A stretch of DNA of 21,682 nucleotides from an uncultured Porphyromonadaceae bacterium (GTDB lineage Bacteria > Bacteroidota > Bacteroidia > Bacteroidales > Muribaculaceae): contig CABRGT010000031.1 of the NCBI GenBank assembly GCA_902470475.1, forward strand, positions 1-21,682. Direction: 5' to 3'. Shown one piece after another: positions 15,106-21,682 of the stretch (position 1 is its first letter; each line of letters opens with the position of its first letter). Position numbers and translations under genes: made by a program. The notes under the pieces were generated by a model that saw only the letters and a program-made list of their open reading frames with translations, had not been told where the DNA came from and made no database searches.

Positions 15106-15876
15106 ATGACAAAAACAGCAATCATAGGAGCCGGCAACATGGGCAGCGCCATCGCGGCCGGCCTTTCGAAATCAAACTACGAAGTGGCTGTCGCCAACCC
15201 CCACGCCGAAAAACTCGAGCGGCTTGTCGAGAAATATCCCTCTCTGACCGTAACGACATCGAACGCGGAGGCAGCCACCGGCGCCGACATCGTGTTCATA
15301 GCCACGCGCCCGCAGCAATGCGCCGATGTCATAGCCGAGATAGCACCTGCGCTCAAGCCAGGCTCACTTGTCGTGACGCTCGCTCCGCAGGTCACACTTT
15401 CAGACATCCGCCTGCCGGAAGGATGCCATGCGGCCCGCATGATGCCAAATACAGCTATTTCCGTAGGCCAGTCGATGACTTTCGTATGCTTCGACACCGG
15501 CACACCCGCAGCTGTCCGTGCATCGTTGCTCGACGCGCTCTCGACCCTGGGACAGACAGCCGTGATCGACGAGGCGCTCATGGGACCGGCCACCGCACTG
15601 TGCTCATGCGGACTCGCATATGCCCTGCGCTATGTGCGTGCAGCCACGGAAGGCGCCGTCGCGATGGGTTTCCGGCCGACTGACGCAGTGAATTATATCT
15701 GCGCCACTCTGCGTGGAGCGGCCGACATGCTCGGACAAAGCGGCTGCCACCCCGAGCAACTCATCGATCAGGTCACCACACCCGGCGGAACGACCATACG
15801 CGGACTGCTGGCCATGGAACGGGCAGGTTTCAGCAATGCTGTCATAGATGGACTGCTTGCCTCGTGTCATGAATAA
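15106..15876 (+). CDS. proC: Pyrroline-5-carboxylate reductase
   Basis: This enzyme reduces 1-pyrroline-5-carboxylate to proline with NAD(P)H, the last step of proline synthesis. With the ATG at 15106 the protein has 256 residues and begins with the Rossmann nucleotide-binding motif (IIGAGNMGSAIAAGL, about residues 5-19). The family segments MMPNTAISVGQSMT and DQVTTPGGTTIRGLLAMERA (the P5CR signature region near the C-terminus) are present. A longer in-frame start at 15022 would overlap the phospholipase gene and adds sequence unlike the family. The helical segment usually read as SGSGPAY is CSCGLAY here, a mild deviation. The gene overlaps ssb by 8 bases. Its place behind a phospholipase gene looks like a shared transcript rather than a shared pathway. 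Confidence 0.94.
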   Translation: MTKTAIIGAGNMGSAIAAGLSKSNYEVAVANPHAEKLERLVEKYPSLTVTTSNAEAATGADIVFIATRPQQCADVIAEIAPALKPGSLVVTLAPQVTLSDIRLPEGCHAARMMPNTAISVGQSMTFVCFDTGTPAAVRASLLDALSTLGQTAVIDEALMGPATALCSCGLAYALRYVRAATEGAVAMGFRPTDAVNYICATLRGAADMLGQSGCHPEQLIDQVTTPGGTTIRGLLAMERAGFSNAVIDGLLASCHE

Positions 15877-16192
15877 GGTGATACTTTCGGGCTTCGTGGG
15901 CAAGGATCCCGCGATCCGGTATATCGGCACACGTCCTATCGCCGAGTTTTCGCTAGCCACCCGCGAACCGGCCCACACAGGCGCCGACGGAAAGCCTGTG
16001 GCCGAGCGCACCGACTGGCATCGCATCGTCATGTGGGACGCCAATGCCGAGTTTGCCGAAAAATACATCCGCAAGGGCGCCAGGCTGCTCGTCGAGGGCT
16101 CTCTGCGGTCGCGCGTATGGGAAGACCGCGCCACGCAGAAGCACACCATCCACGAGGTCTACGTCTCTTCTTTCGAACTTCTTCCACGGTAG
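15869..16192 (+). CDS. ssb: Short single-stranded DNA-binding protein without acidic tail
   Basis: SSB coats single-stranded DNA in replication and repair. From ATG 15869 the product is 107 residues: an OB-fold starting MNKVILSGFVGKDPAIRYIG, with the typical TDWHRIVMWDANAEFAEKYI core and GARLLVEGSLRSRVW strand. It ends at FELLPR straight after the OB-fold, with no Gly/Pro-rich linker and no acidic DDDIPF-type tip, through which canonical SSBs recruit partner proteins. Short tail-less SSB paralogues are known in Bacteroidetes, so this is probably a second SSB rather than the essential one, which would lie elsewhere. The start overlaps the end of proC by 8 bases, indicating translational coupling. 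An upstream in-frame start at 15848 is less likely, since it lies deeper inside proC. Confidence 0.9.
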   Translation: MNKVILSGFVGKDPAIRYIGTRPIAEFSLATREPAHTGADGKPVAERTDWHRIVMWDANAEFAEKYIRKGARLLVEGSLRSRVWEDRATQKHTIHEVYVSSFELLPR

Positions 16193-16210
16193 ATGGATAA
16201 TACAAAATAC

Positions 16211-16255
16211 AAGCAGCTCCGCACGCCCTGAAAGAAGGTTGCGGAGCTGCTTTTT
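16211..16255. terminator. Terminator between convergent ssb and fabD
   Basis: A perfect 12-bp stem (AAGCAGCTCCGC at 16211-16222, GCGGAGCTGCTT at 16241-16252) closes an 18-nt loop and runs into TTTTT (16251-16255) on the plus strand. The minus strand continues with the T-rich TTGTATTTTGTATT after the stem, so it may also end fabD transcription. Confidence 0.85.
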
Positions 16256-16298
16256 GATACAGTCGGTCCGAAACGCGGCCGGCTCTGCAAGTCTTTAA

Positions 16299-17177
16299 TT
16301 ACTGACGGCCGGAAACGGCGACAGTCTTGTCGATTTTCGAGACAAGACCCTGAAGCACCTTACCCGGACCGAGTTCAGTGAAGTCATCGGCGCCGTCGGC
16401 GATCATCTGCTGCACGCTGGCAGTCCAGCGTACGGGGGCTGTGAGCTGAGCCACGAGGTTCGCCTTGATTTCAGCAGGATCGGTATGAGGCTTTGCGTCT
16501 ACGTTCTGATAAACGGGACATACCGGAGTGTGGAACTCTGTGTTCTCGATGGCGGCGGCCAGTTCTGCGCGCGCAGGCTCCATGAGGGGCGAGTGGAAAG
16601 CACCGCCAACCTTGAGTTTGAGCGCACGGCGAGCACCGGCTTCGCTGAGCAGCTTGCAAGCCTCGTCAATGGCTGTTTCCTCACCCGAAATGACGATCTG
16701 ACCCGGGCAGTTGTAATTGGCACATACGACTACGCCGTCAACGCCCTTGAGGACTTCCTCAACCTTTTCGTCGGGGAGGCCGATGATAGCGGCCATGGTC
16801 GAGGGCTTGAGCTCGCAGGCCTTCTGCATGGCGTGGGCACGGGCCGATACGAGGCGCAGGCCGTCCTCAAAGCTGAGGGCGCCTGCCGCAACAAGGGCAG
16901 AGAACTCGCCCAGCGAGTGTCCGGCCGTCATGTCGGGGCGGAAATCGTCGCCGAGAGCCTTGGCGAGCACAACAGAGTGCAGGAAGACTGCAGGCTGTGT
17001 AATATCCGTGCGTCGGAGATCCTCGTCCGTACCGTCGAACATCAGGTCGGTGATACGGAAACCGAGTATGTCATTTGCTTTTTCAAAAAGATCGCGGGCT
17101 GCTTCATTTGTCTCGTAGAGGTCCTTGCCCATACCTACGAACTGTGCGCCCTGTCCGGGAAAAACGTATGCTTTCAT
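16299..17177 (-). CDS. fabD: Malonyl-CoA:ACP transacylase
   Basis: FabD transfers malonate from CoA to acyl carrier protein, supplying the extender unit for fatty-acid synthesis. The 292-residue protein starts at ATG 17177 with the N-terminal FPGQGAQFVGMG loop, the nucleophile Ser88 in GHSLGEFSAL, the substrate-carboxylate Arg113 (VSARAHAMQ), and the catalytic His195 (GGAFHSPLME). NCPGQIVISG is also present. Length fits the family. It stands alone on the minus strand, away from other fab genes, with its own promoter region shared divergently with tatA and a palindrome at the promoter. Confidence 0.96.
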   Translation of the reverse strand: MKAYVFPGQGAQFVGMGKDLYETNEAARDLFEKANDILGFRITDLMFDGTDEDLRRTDITQPAVFLHSVVLAKALGDDFRPDMTAGHSLGEFSALVAAGALSFEDGLRLVSARAHAMQKACELKPSTMAAIIGLPDEKVEEVLKGVDGVVVCANYNCPGQIVISGEETAIDEACKLLSEAGARRALKLKVGGAFHSPLMEPARAELAAAIENTEFHTPVCPVYQNVDAKPHTDPAEIKANLVAQLTAPVRWTASVQQMIADGADDFTELGPGKVLQGLVSKIDKTVAVSGRQ

Positions 17178-17209
17178 ACTTAAATTTATGTTATTATATA
17201 AATCGGCTG

Positions 17210-17217
17210 CAAAGTTA
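17210..17217 (-). promoter_or_regulatory. -7 element of the fabD promoter
   Basis: On the minus strand TAACTTTG (17217-17210) matches TAnnTTTG and lies 32 bases before the fabD ATG. The -33 region has only a near match (TTAG at 17241-17238, spacer 20), which would fit a regulated promoter. Confidence 0.6.
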
Positions 17218-17234
17218 CGGAAAAATTTCCGTAA
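17215..17234. promoter_or_regulatory. Palindromic operator candidate at the fabD promoter
   Basis: TTACGGAAA (17215-17223), AA, TTTCCGTAA (17226-17234) is a perfect 9-bp-arm dyad. One end overlaps the fabD -7 element by three bases and the rest fills the spacer toward -33, where a bound protein would block RNA polymerase. The other end is close to the -33 region of the divergent tatA promoter. Confidence 0.6.
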
Positions 17235-17267
17235 TTGCTAATAACCTCTGCAATATAGTTAATTTTG
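17235..17267 (+). promoter_or_regulatory. Possible promoter of tatA-tatC
   Basis: TAATTTTG (17260-17267) matches TAnnTTTG. The nearest TTG (17235-17237) is 22 bases upstream, slightly long. The expected start is near 17272, about 75 bases before tatA. Confidence 0.5.
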
Positions 17268-17345
17268 CAAAAAAGGTGTACACCCTCGGCTCAGTATCAA
17301 ATAAATTGTCTAACTTTACGTTGGAAAAACAAATACATATCAGAT

Positions 17346-17570
17346 ATGACATTAATTAATATGCTTCCGTTGTTTTTAGGAAATCTACGCGGCGCACAGT
17401 TGCTTATAGTTGTTTTGGTAGTTCTGCTTCTGTTCGGCGGCAAGAAGATACCCGAACTGATGCGCAGCCTCGGCAAGGGCGTGCATTCGTTCAAACAGGG
17501 GCTCAACGACGCACGCGAGGAAATAAACAAACCTGTCGGGAACGACGATAAGGACAGCGAGAGCAAGTAA
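17346..17570 (+). CDS. tatA: Sec-independent translocase subunit TatA
   Basis: TatA assembles on TatC to form the pore that moves folded twin-arginine-signal proteins across the inner membrane. From ATG 17346 the protein has 74 residues: a short N-terminus, one transmembrane helix (GAQLLIVVLVVLLLFGG), then the family's FGGKKIPELMRSLGKGV hinge and amphipathic helix, and a charged tail. A start at the ATG at 17361 (MLPLFLGN, 69 residues) is equally possible; I chose the longer because neither has a visible ribosome-binding site. The reading frame extends further upstream, but that part is unlike TatA. tatC begins 9 bases after the stop. No tatB is seen, which is usual in this phylum, where TatA serves both roles. 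Confidence 0.93.
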   Translation: MTLINMLPLFLGNLRGAQLLIVVLVVLLLFGGKKIPELMRSLGKGVHSFKQGLNDAREEINKPVGNDDKDSESK

Positions 17571-17579
17571 CCGCCGCAC

Positions 17580-18401
17580 ATGCCGGACAGCAAAGAAATG
17601 ACGTTCTGGGACCATCTCGACGCCTTGCGCGGGGTGCTCCTGAAGATCGCCGGAGTGATTGTCGCCTTCGGCATTCTGTCGTTCTGCCTTATGCCTCAGT
17701 TGTTCGACAGAGTCATCATGGCCCCATGCCGCCCGGATTTCCCGTTCTACCGGCTCCTTGACGCTATTGCAGCCGAAAGTCCGCTCGGCTTCGATGCCGC
17801 ACAGACTTTCGACCTGCATCTGATCAGTATCGAACTGGCATCGCAGTTCTACATGCACTTGTCCGCATCATGCTGGGCCGCGGTGATTCTGTCATTTCCG
17901 GTAATCATCTATCTGTTGTGGGGATTCGTATCGCCGGCCTTGTACCCCGAGGAAAAAAGCGGTATCCGCCGGGCTTTTTTCTGGGGAAATCTGATGTTCT
18001 ACGCAGGCGTGGCATGCGGCTACTTCCTTGTATTCCCGCTGGCGCTGCGCTTTTTAGCGACATACAGCCTTAGCGACACCATCACGCCCATGATCACGCT
18101 GGACTCGTACATGGACAATTTCTTCACGCTGATCCTGCTTATGGGCGCCGTGTTCGAGCTGCCGCTACTGGCCTGGGTGCTCGGCAAAATGGGATTTCTG
18201 ACCCGTACGTTTTTCACAAGATACAGGCGCCACGCCATTGTAGCGCTACTCATAGCCGCGGGACTTATCACTCCGACCGGCGATCCATTCACCCTTTTCG
18301 CCGTATTCATACCGATATACGCCCTTTGGGAGTTCAGCGCACGTCTCGTACCGGTGCAATCCGCGAAGTATACCGACACTCAAACCGATAACGCAGCATG
18401 A
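17580..18401 (+). CDS. tatC: Sec-independent translocase subunit TatC
   Basis: TatC is the multi-spanning receptor that recognises the twin-arginine signal peptide. The 273-residue protein has the N-terminal FWDHLDALR motif, about six transmembrane helices (about 18-38, 93-115, 135-157, 175-197, 215-230, 236-250), the conserved first-cytoplasmic-loop region SPALYPEEKSGIRR and the periplasmic-side ITPTGDP motif. In E. coli TatC the N-terminal motif is HLIELR, with Glu15 contacting the twin arginines; here position 15 is Ala, with Asp at 14. It lies 9 bases after tatA and overlaps the next gene by 4 (ATGA). Function is firm; the altered residue may shift how signals are read. Confidence 0.95.
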   Translation: MPDSKEMTFWDHLDALRGVLLKIAGVIVAFGILSFCLMPQLFDRVIMAPCRPDFPFYRLLDAIAAESPLGFDAAQTFDLHLISIELASQFYMHLSASCWAAVILSFPVIIYLLWGFVSPALYPEEKSGIRRAFFWGNLMFYAGVACGYFLVFPLALRFLATYSLSDTITPMITLDSYMDNFFTLILLMGAVFELPLLAWVLGKMGFLTRTFFTRYRRHAIVALLIAAGLITPTGDPFTLFAVFIPIYALWEFSARLVPVQSAKYTDTQTDNAA

Positions 18402-19618
18402 AAATACACCTCGGACTGCTTCCCCGCATACTCATTGCCATCGGAGCCGGCATAGGGGCCGGATACATCTTCCCCGACTGGCTTGCGCGCTGCTTCGCAA
18501 CGTTCAACTCCATATTCTCGGCTTTCCTGGGATTCCTCATTCCGCTGCTCATAGTCGGTTTCGTAGCCCCGGCAATCGCCGAGCTTGGCAGAAAGGCAGG
18601 CCGCATGCTCGCAGTCACGGCGCTGATAGCATATGCCATGACTTTCGCCGTGGGAATCGCCGCATACTTCACAGCCTCGGCAACTTTTCCTCTGCTGATC
18701 GGTGCCGACGGCTACATCGCCGCCGAGACCCTTACCGCAGCGACCTCCCCCACACCGTATTTCACCATTGAGATCGAGCCGATGTTCACGGTCATGACGG
18801 CTCTGGCCCTGGCATTTCTGCTCGGCCTGGGCTGTGCACGGCTACGGTCGGACTCGCTGCGGCGCGTGCTCGATGACTTCCGCGGTGTGATACGCAGCTC
18901 TATCTCAGGCGTCATCATACCATGCCTGCCAGTCTATATCTTCGGCATATTTCTCGACATGACAGCCGCCGGAATGGTCGGCAGCGTGCTGAAGACATTC
19001 GCCGGTATCATTCTGGTAATCTTCGCACTCCATGTGGCCGTACTTGTCGCCCAATATCTGCTGGCGTCGATTTTCTCCGGCTTCAATCCGTTCAGATCAC
19101 TGTGGACCATGTTGCCGGCTTATTTCACGGCACTCGGCACTCAGTCATCGGCCGCAACCATCCCGGTGACGCTGCGCCAGACCATAGCGACGGGCGTCAA
19201 CCCGTCCATCGCCGGATTCGTAATACCGTTATGCGCGACGATCCACATGTCCGGGTCGACACTCAAGATCGTGTGCTGCGCCCTGGCCCTGATGATCACC
19301 CACGGCATGGATTATGACCTGCCGATGTTCGCCGGCTTCGTGGCTATGCTCGGAATCACCATCATTGCCGCTCCGGGCGTCCCCGGGGGCGCCATCATGG
19401 CCTCCCTCGGGCTGCTCTCATCCATGCTCGGCTTCAGCGAGGCCGACAACGCGCTGATGATAGCGCTGTACATTGCCATGGACTCATTCGGCACAGCCTG
19501 CAACATCACGGGCGACGGAGCCATCGCACAGATCGTAGGGCGCATTTTCCGCAAGAACGCGGACTCCGCCGACAACGCGGAAGACTCCGCCAAGCCTGTG
19601 GCCGCCCCGACAATTTGA
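18398..19618 (+). CDS. Dicarboxylate/amino acid:cation symporter (DAACS) family transporter
   Basis: These are secondary transporters that take up amino acids or dicarboxylates with Na+ or H+. The 406-residue protein is hydrophobic throughout, with the hairpin-1 Ser-rich motif (GTQSSAATIPVTLRQT), the TM7 region (CATIHMSGSTLK, 279-290) and the TM8 region (MDSFGTACNITGD, 361-373). Compared with archaeal GltPh, the TM7 NMDGT motif is replaced by HMSGS (283-287), and the Arg that binds the side-chain carboxylate (Arg397) is Gly365. The Asp, Asn and Asp at 362, 369 and 373 are kept. A neutral or non-acidic substrate and altered ion coupling are therefore likely; the substrate is unknown. It starts inside the tatC stop codon and ends with an Asp/Ala-rich tail. 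Confidence 0.88.
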   Translation: MKIHLGLLPRILIAIGAGIGAGYIFPDWLARCFATFNSIFSAFLGFLIPLLIVGFVAPAIAELGRKAGRMLAVTALIAYAMTFAVGIAAYFTASATFPLLIGADGYIAAETLTAATSPTPYFTIEIEPMFTVMTALALAFLLGLGCARLRSDSLRRVLDDFRGVIRSSISGVIIPCLPVYIFGIFLDMTAAGMVGSVLKTFAGIILVIFALHVAVLVAQYLLASIFSGFNPFRSLWTMLPAYFTALGTQSSAATIPVTLRQTIATGVNPSIAGFVIPLCATIHMSGSTLKIVCCALALMITHGMDYDLPMFAGFVAMLGITIIAAPGVPGGAIMASLGLLSSMLGFSEADNALMIALYIAMDSFGTACNITGDGAIAQIVGRIFRKNADSADNAEDSAKPVAAPTI

Positions 19619-19641
19619 CATTTTTTACCTCTCAGCATACC

Positions 19642-19658
19642 AATTCCTCCGGAATTTT
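19642..19658 (+). terminator. Weak terminator candidate after the DAACS gene
   Basis: A 6-bp AT-rich stem (AATTCC at 19642-19647, GGAATT at 19651-19656) with a 3-nt loop is followed by TTTT overlapping the right arm (19655-19658). It is short, and may not act alone. Confidence 0.3.
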
Positions 19659-19701
19659 AGTTAAAAAACCGCAAACTGCCCGGTCTAAAGCTAAAGTTTT
19701 G

Positions 19702-19709
19702 TAACTTTG
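19702..19709 (+). promoter_or_regulatory. -7 element of the GHL10 gene promoter
   Basis: TAACTTTG (19702-19709) matches TAnnTTTG and lies 44 bases before the ATG. No good TTTG is found 19-21 bases upstream (around 19678-19683), so the -33 element is unclear. Confidence 0.5.
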
Positions 19710-19753
19710 CGGCGTAAAACAACTGCAAATACAATCATAAAATTTACAACACC

Positions 19754-21682
19754 ATGAAACTTCGGAAATTTGCCGCCGCAGCGCTGTTGCTTGCGACACT
19801 CGGCAGCTCTGCAGCCGAACCACCGAAACGGGAATTCCGTTCGATCTGGATGGCAGCCATGGGTATCGACTGGCCCCGCGGAAGCAGTGCTGTCGGCACT
19901 TCTGAATCAGCCCAGGCCAACGCCAAAGCTGCTCTGATCGAATACATCGAAAACTTCAAGCGTCATAATTTCAACGGAATCTGCCTGCAGGTCCGTCCGC
20001 TGGCCGACGCGCTTTACCGCTCATCTCTCGAGCCATGGAGCGCATCCGTCTCCGGCACCCGCGGTGTCGATCCCGGGTGGGATCCTCTCGCATTTGCCGT
20101 CGAGGAATGCCACAAGCGCGGCCTGGAGATCTACGCCTGGATCAATCCTTTTCGAATCAACAATACCGGAGGCGTGTATGACACTGATTTTGACAAGGAA
20201 TGGCGCGAGAAAGGCTGGGAGCTCAAGTCCGGCAACTGGACCATCTTCAATCCCGCTCTGCCCGAGGCACGCCAGCACTGTTACGACGTAATCCGCGAGA
20301 TCTACACCAACTATGCCATAGACGGCGTGATCTTCGACGACTATTTTTACCCCGGCGACCATCTCACCGAAGCATCCAGCGCCGGTGATTACAAACTGTG
20401 GCAGGAAGCCAAATCAGGCCTATCGATCGCCGACTGGCGCCGCCGCAATGTCAACGAGGTTGTAGCCGAGATCTATGAAATGATCCAGCGCGACCGCCCC
20501 GACATGCACTACGGCATCGGGCCGGCCGGCACCGCCGGCAAGTCATCAGCGCTGCACGGCGTCAAAGCGCCGACAGCAGGCTACGACTGGCAGTACGACG
20601 ACATCTACGCCGATCCCCTGGCTTGGCTCCACGAAGGTACCATCGACTTCATCTCGCCCCAGATCTACTGGCCGCGCAAATCGTCATCGTCGCCATTCAC
20701 TCCCATCGCCGAATGGTGGCAGTATGTGGCCGACCATTTCGGACGCCACAACTACATTTCCATGGCCTCGTACCGAGTGAGCGAGGAACTTTTCGGCGGC
20801 AACAACGCCGATGGCGGATGGAGCGAGTTCGTAGCTCAGGTCCAGATCGGCCGCGAGCTTGCCCCGAACACTTCCGGACAGGTCTACTTCAGCGCCGCGC
20901 ACTTCGACGGCCCGTCGGCATGGGGACTCGGAGACTGGCTCGAGGAGAAAGTCTATCAGAATCCAGCTTTGATTCCGCCGCTCGAGTGGAAGGAGCATGT
21001 CACCTACTCCGCTCCTGCCGGCGCACGGCTTGAAGGCTGCACTCTCAGCTGGGACGCGATGGCCAAACCGCGCGAGAACACCATCATGCGCTACACCGTA
21101 TACGCCATTCCTCTGAGCACATCGTATGAGGAAGTGATGGGTGAGGACGGCATCGACGGCAAATATCTCCTTGACGTCACCTATGAGCCGTCGTACACCC
21201 TCACCAAGGAACAGAGCGAACACCACTGGTATGCAGTCTGCGTATACGACGGATATGGTTTTGAACATACTCCCGCCACCATCAACTATACCGGCGAGCG
21301 CTCGCAGGCCACAACCCTGATCGCACCGGCCGACAAAGCCACTGTCGACTGGGACGCCGACCTTTCGTGGACACCCGTCGCCGGTGCCCGATACATCGTG
21401 GAAGTATCCGACACCCCCGATTTCAAGTCAGTCCGCTATAGTTTCGAGGATCTGACCGAGCCGAATGTGACGGTCGACCTGAGCGATGCCCGTGACGGAC
21501 AGACTCTCTACTGGCGTGTGGCTGTGTGTGAGACTGACAAACTCTACAATTATACCGAACCGTCGAGTTTCATCGCTCCTGTACGCACCGAGGGCGAGAA
21601 ACCTGTCGTTGTCACTCCTGACGCCGGCGCCCACATCGACGGCTCGGAAGTGACCGTCGGCTGGAATCCCGTAAAATATGCT
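19754..21682 (+). CDS. Secreted GHL10-type glycoside hydrolase with Ig-like tail (cut by window end)
   Basis: The frame from ATG 19754 stays open for 643 codons to the last base, so the C-terminus is outside the window. A signal peptide (MKLRKFAAAALLLATLGSSA) is followed by a family-10-like hydrolase domain (PF02638/DUF187 type) at about 26-390. Diagnostic segments are REFRSIWMAAMGIDW, FNGICLQVRPLADALY, YAWINPFR (127-134), GVIFDDYFYP (191-200) and FISPQIYWP (about 299-307). Two Ig/fibronectin-III-like modules follow at about 408-515 and 520-612 (the second opening LIAPADKATVDWDADLSW), and a third begins near 615. Such proteins act on polysaccharide or peptidoglycan-linked glycans in the envelope; the substrate here is not known. 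The gene has its own promoter region and points away from the DAACS cluster only by gap. Confidence 0.9.
   Translation, partial: MKLRKFAAAALLLATLGSSAAEPPKREFRSIWMAAMGIDWPRGSSAVGTSESAQANAKAALIEYIENFKRHNFNGICLQVRPLADALYRSSLEPWSASVSGTRGVDPGWDPLAFAVEECHKRGLEIYAWINPFRINNTGGVYDTDFDKEWREKGWELKSGNWTIFNPALPEARQHCYDVIREIYTNYAIDGVIFDDYFYPGDHLTEASSAGDYKLWQEAKSGLSIADWRRRNVNEVVAEIYEMIQRDRPDMHYGIGPAGTAGKSSALHGVKAPTAGYDWQYDDIYADPLAWLHEGTIDFISPQIYWPRKSSSSPFTPIAEWWQYVADHFGRHNYISMASYRVSEELFGGNNADGGWSEFVAQVQIGRELAPNTSGQVYFSAAHFDGPSAWGLGDWLEEKVYQNPALIPPLEWKEHVTYSAPAGARLEGCTLSWDAMAKPRENTIMRYTVYAIPLSTSYEEVMGEDGIDGKYLLDVTYEPSYTLTKEQSEHHWYAVCVYDGYGFEHTPATINYTGERSQATTLIAPADKATVDWDADLSWTPVAGARYIVEVSDTPDFKSVRYSFEDLTEPNVTVDLSDARDGQTLYWRVAVCETDKLYNYTEPSSFIAPVRTEGEKPVVVTPDAGAHIDGSEVTVGWNPVKYA

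Noticed and set aside
17265..17345. N-terminal extension of tatA
   Set aside because: The extra residues are unlike TatA and would begin at the -7 promoter element.

Overview
The window looks like a chromosomal segment of a GC-rich member of the Bacteroidota, order Bacteroidales, possibly Muribaculaceae-like; the family assignment is a guess. The pointers are an exbB-exbD-exbD-tonB cluster with two large ExbD proteins, a tatA-tatC pair with no tatB beside it, weak Shine-Dalgarno signals, and several matches to the Bacteroidetes promoter TTTG-N19-20-TAnnTTTG. No tRNA, rRNA, CRISPR array, insertion sequence or phage gene was seen.

Layout. 1-129: 3' end of an unidentified plus-strand membrane protein. 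195-3521 (minus): TonB energy-transduction operon exbB-exbD-exbD-tonB, with a consensus promoter at 3696-3726, a leader of about 165 nt and a terminator at 137-170. 3872-5806 (plus): glutamine-dependent NAD+ synthetase. 5936-6511 (plus): iron-type superoxide dismutase, followed by a terminator nested inside a larger inverted repeat. 6643-12603 (minus): metal-efflux operon made of a small Cys/His-rich protein, a His-rich adaptor, an RND pump and an outer-membrane channel. 12776-16192 (plus): patatin-like phospholipase with a probable outer-membrane barrel, proC, and a short SSB. 16299-17177 (minus): fabD. 17346-19618 (plus): tatA, tatC and a DAACS-family transporter, tightly packed. 19754 to the window end (plus): secreted GHL10-type glycoside hydrolase, cut by the window edge.

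How the genes work together. The TonB cluster supplies proton-motive-force energy to outer-membrane receptors. The efflux operon forms a cell-envelope-spanning metal exporter, apparently with two metal-binding accessory parts: the His tract of the adaptor and the separate Cys/His-rich protein. NadE, FabD, ProC, SSB and Tat are housekeeping functions.

The most interesting signals are mostly non-coding. A compact, GC-rich stretch with three nested predicted helices starts at the predicted transcription start of the exbB operon and coincides with a 29-codon leaderless ORF. A perfect 9-bp-arm palindrome sits next to the fabD -7 element. Dyads lie just upstream of sodB and of the phospholipase gene. 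Among proteins, the Cys/His-rich protein, TatC with Ala at the Glu15 position, and the DAACS transporter with altered ligand residues stand out.
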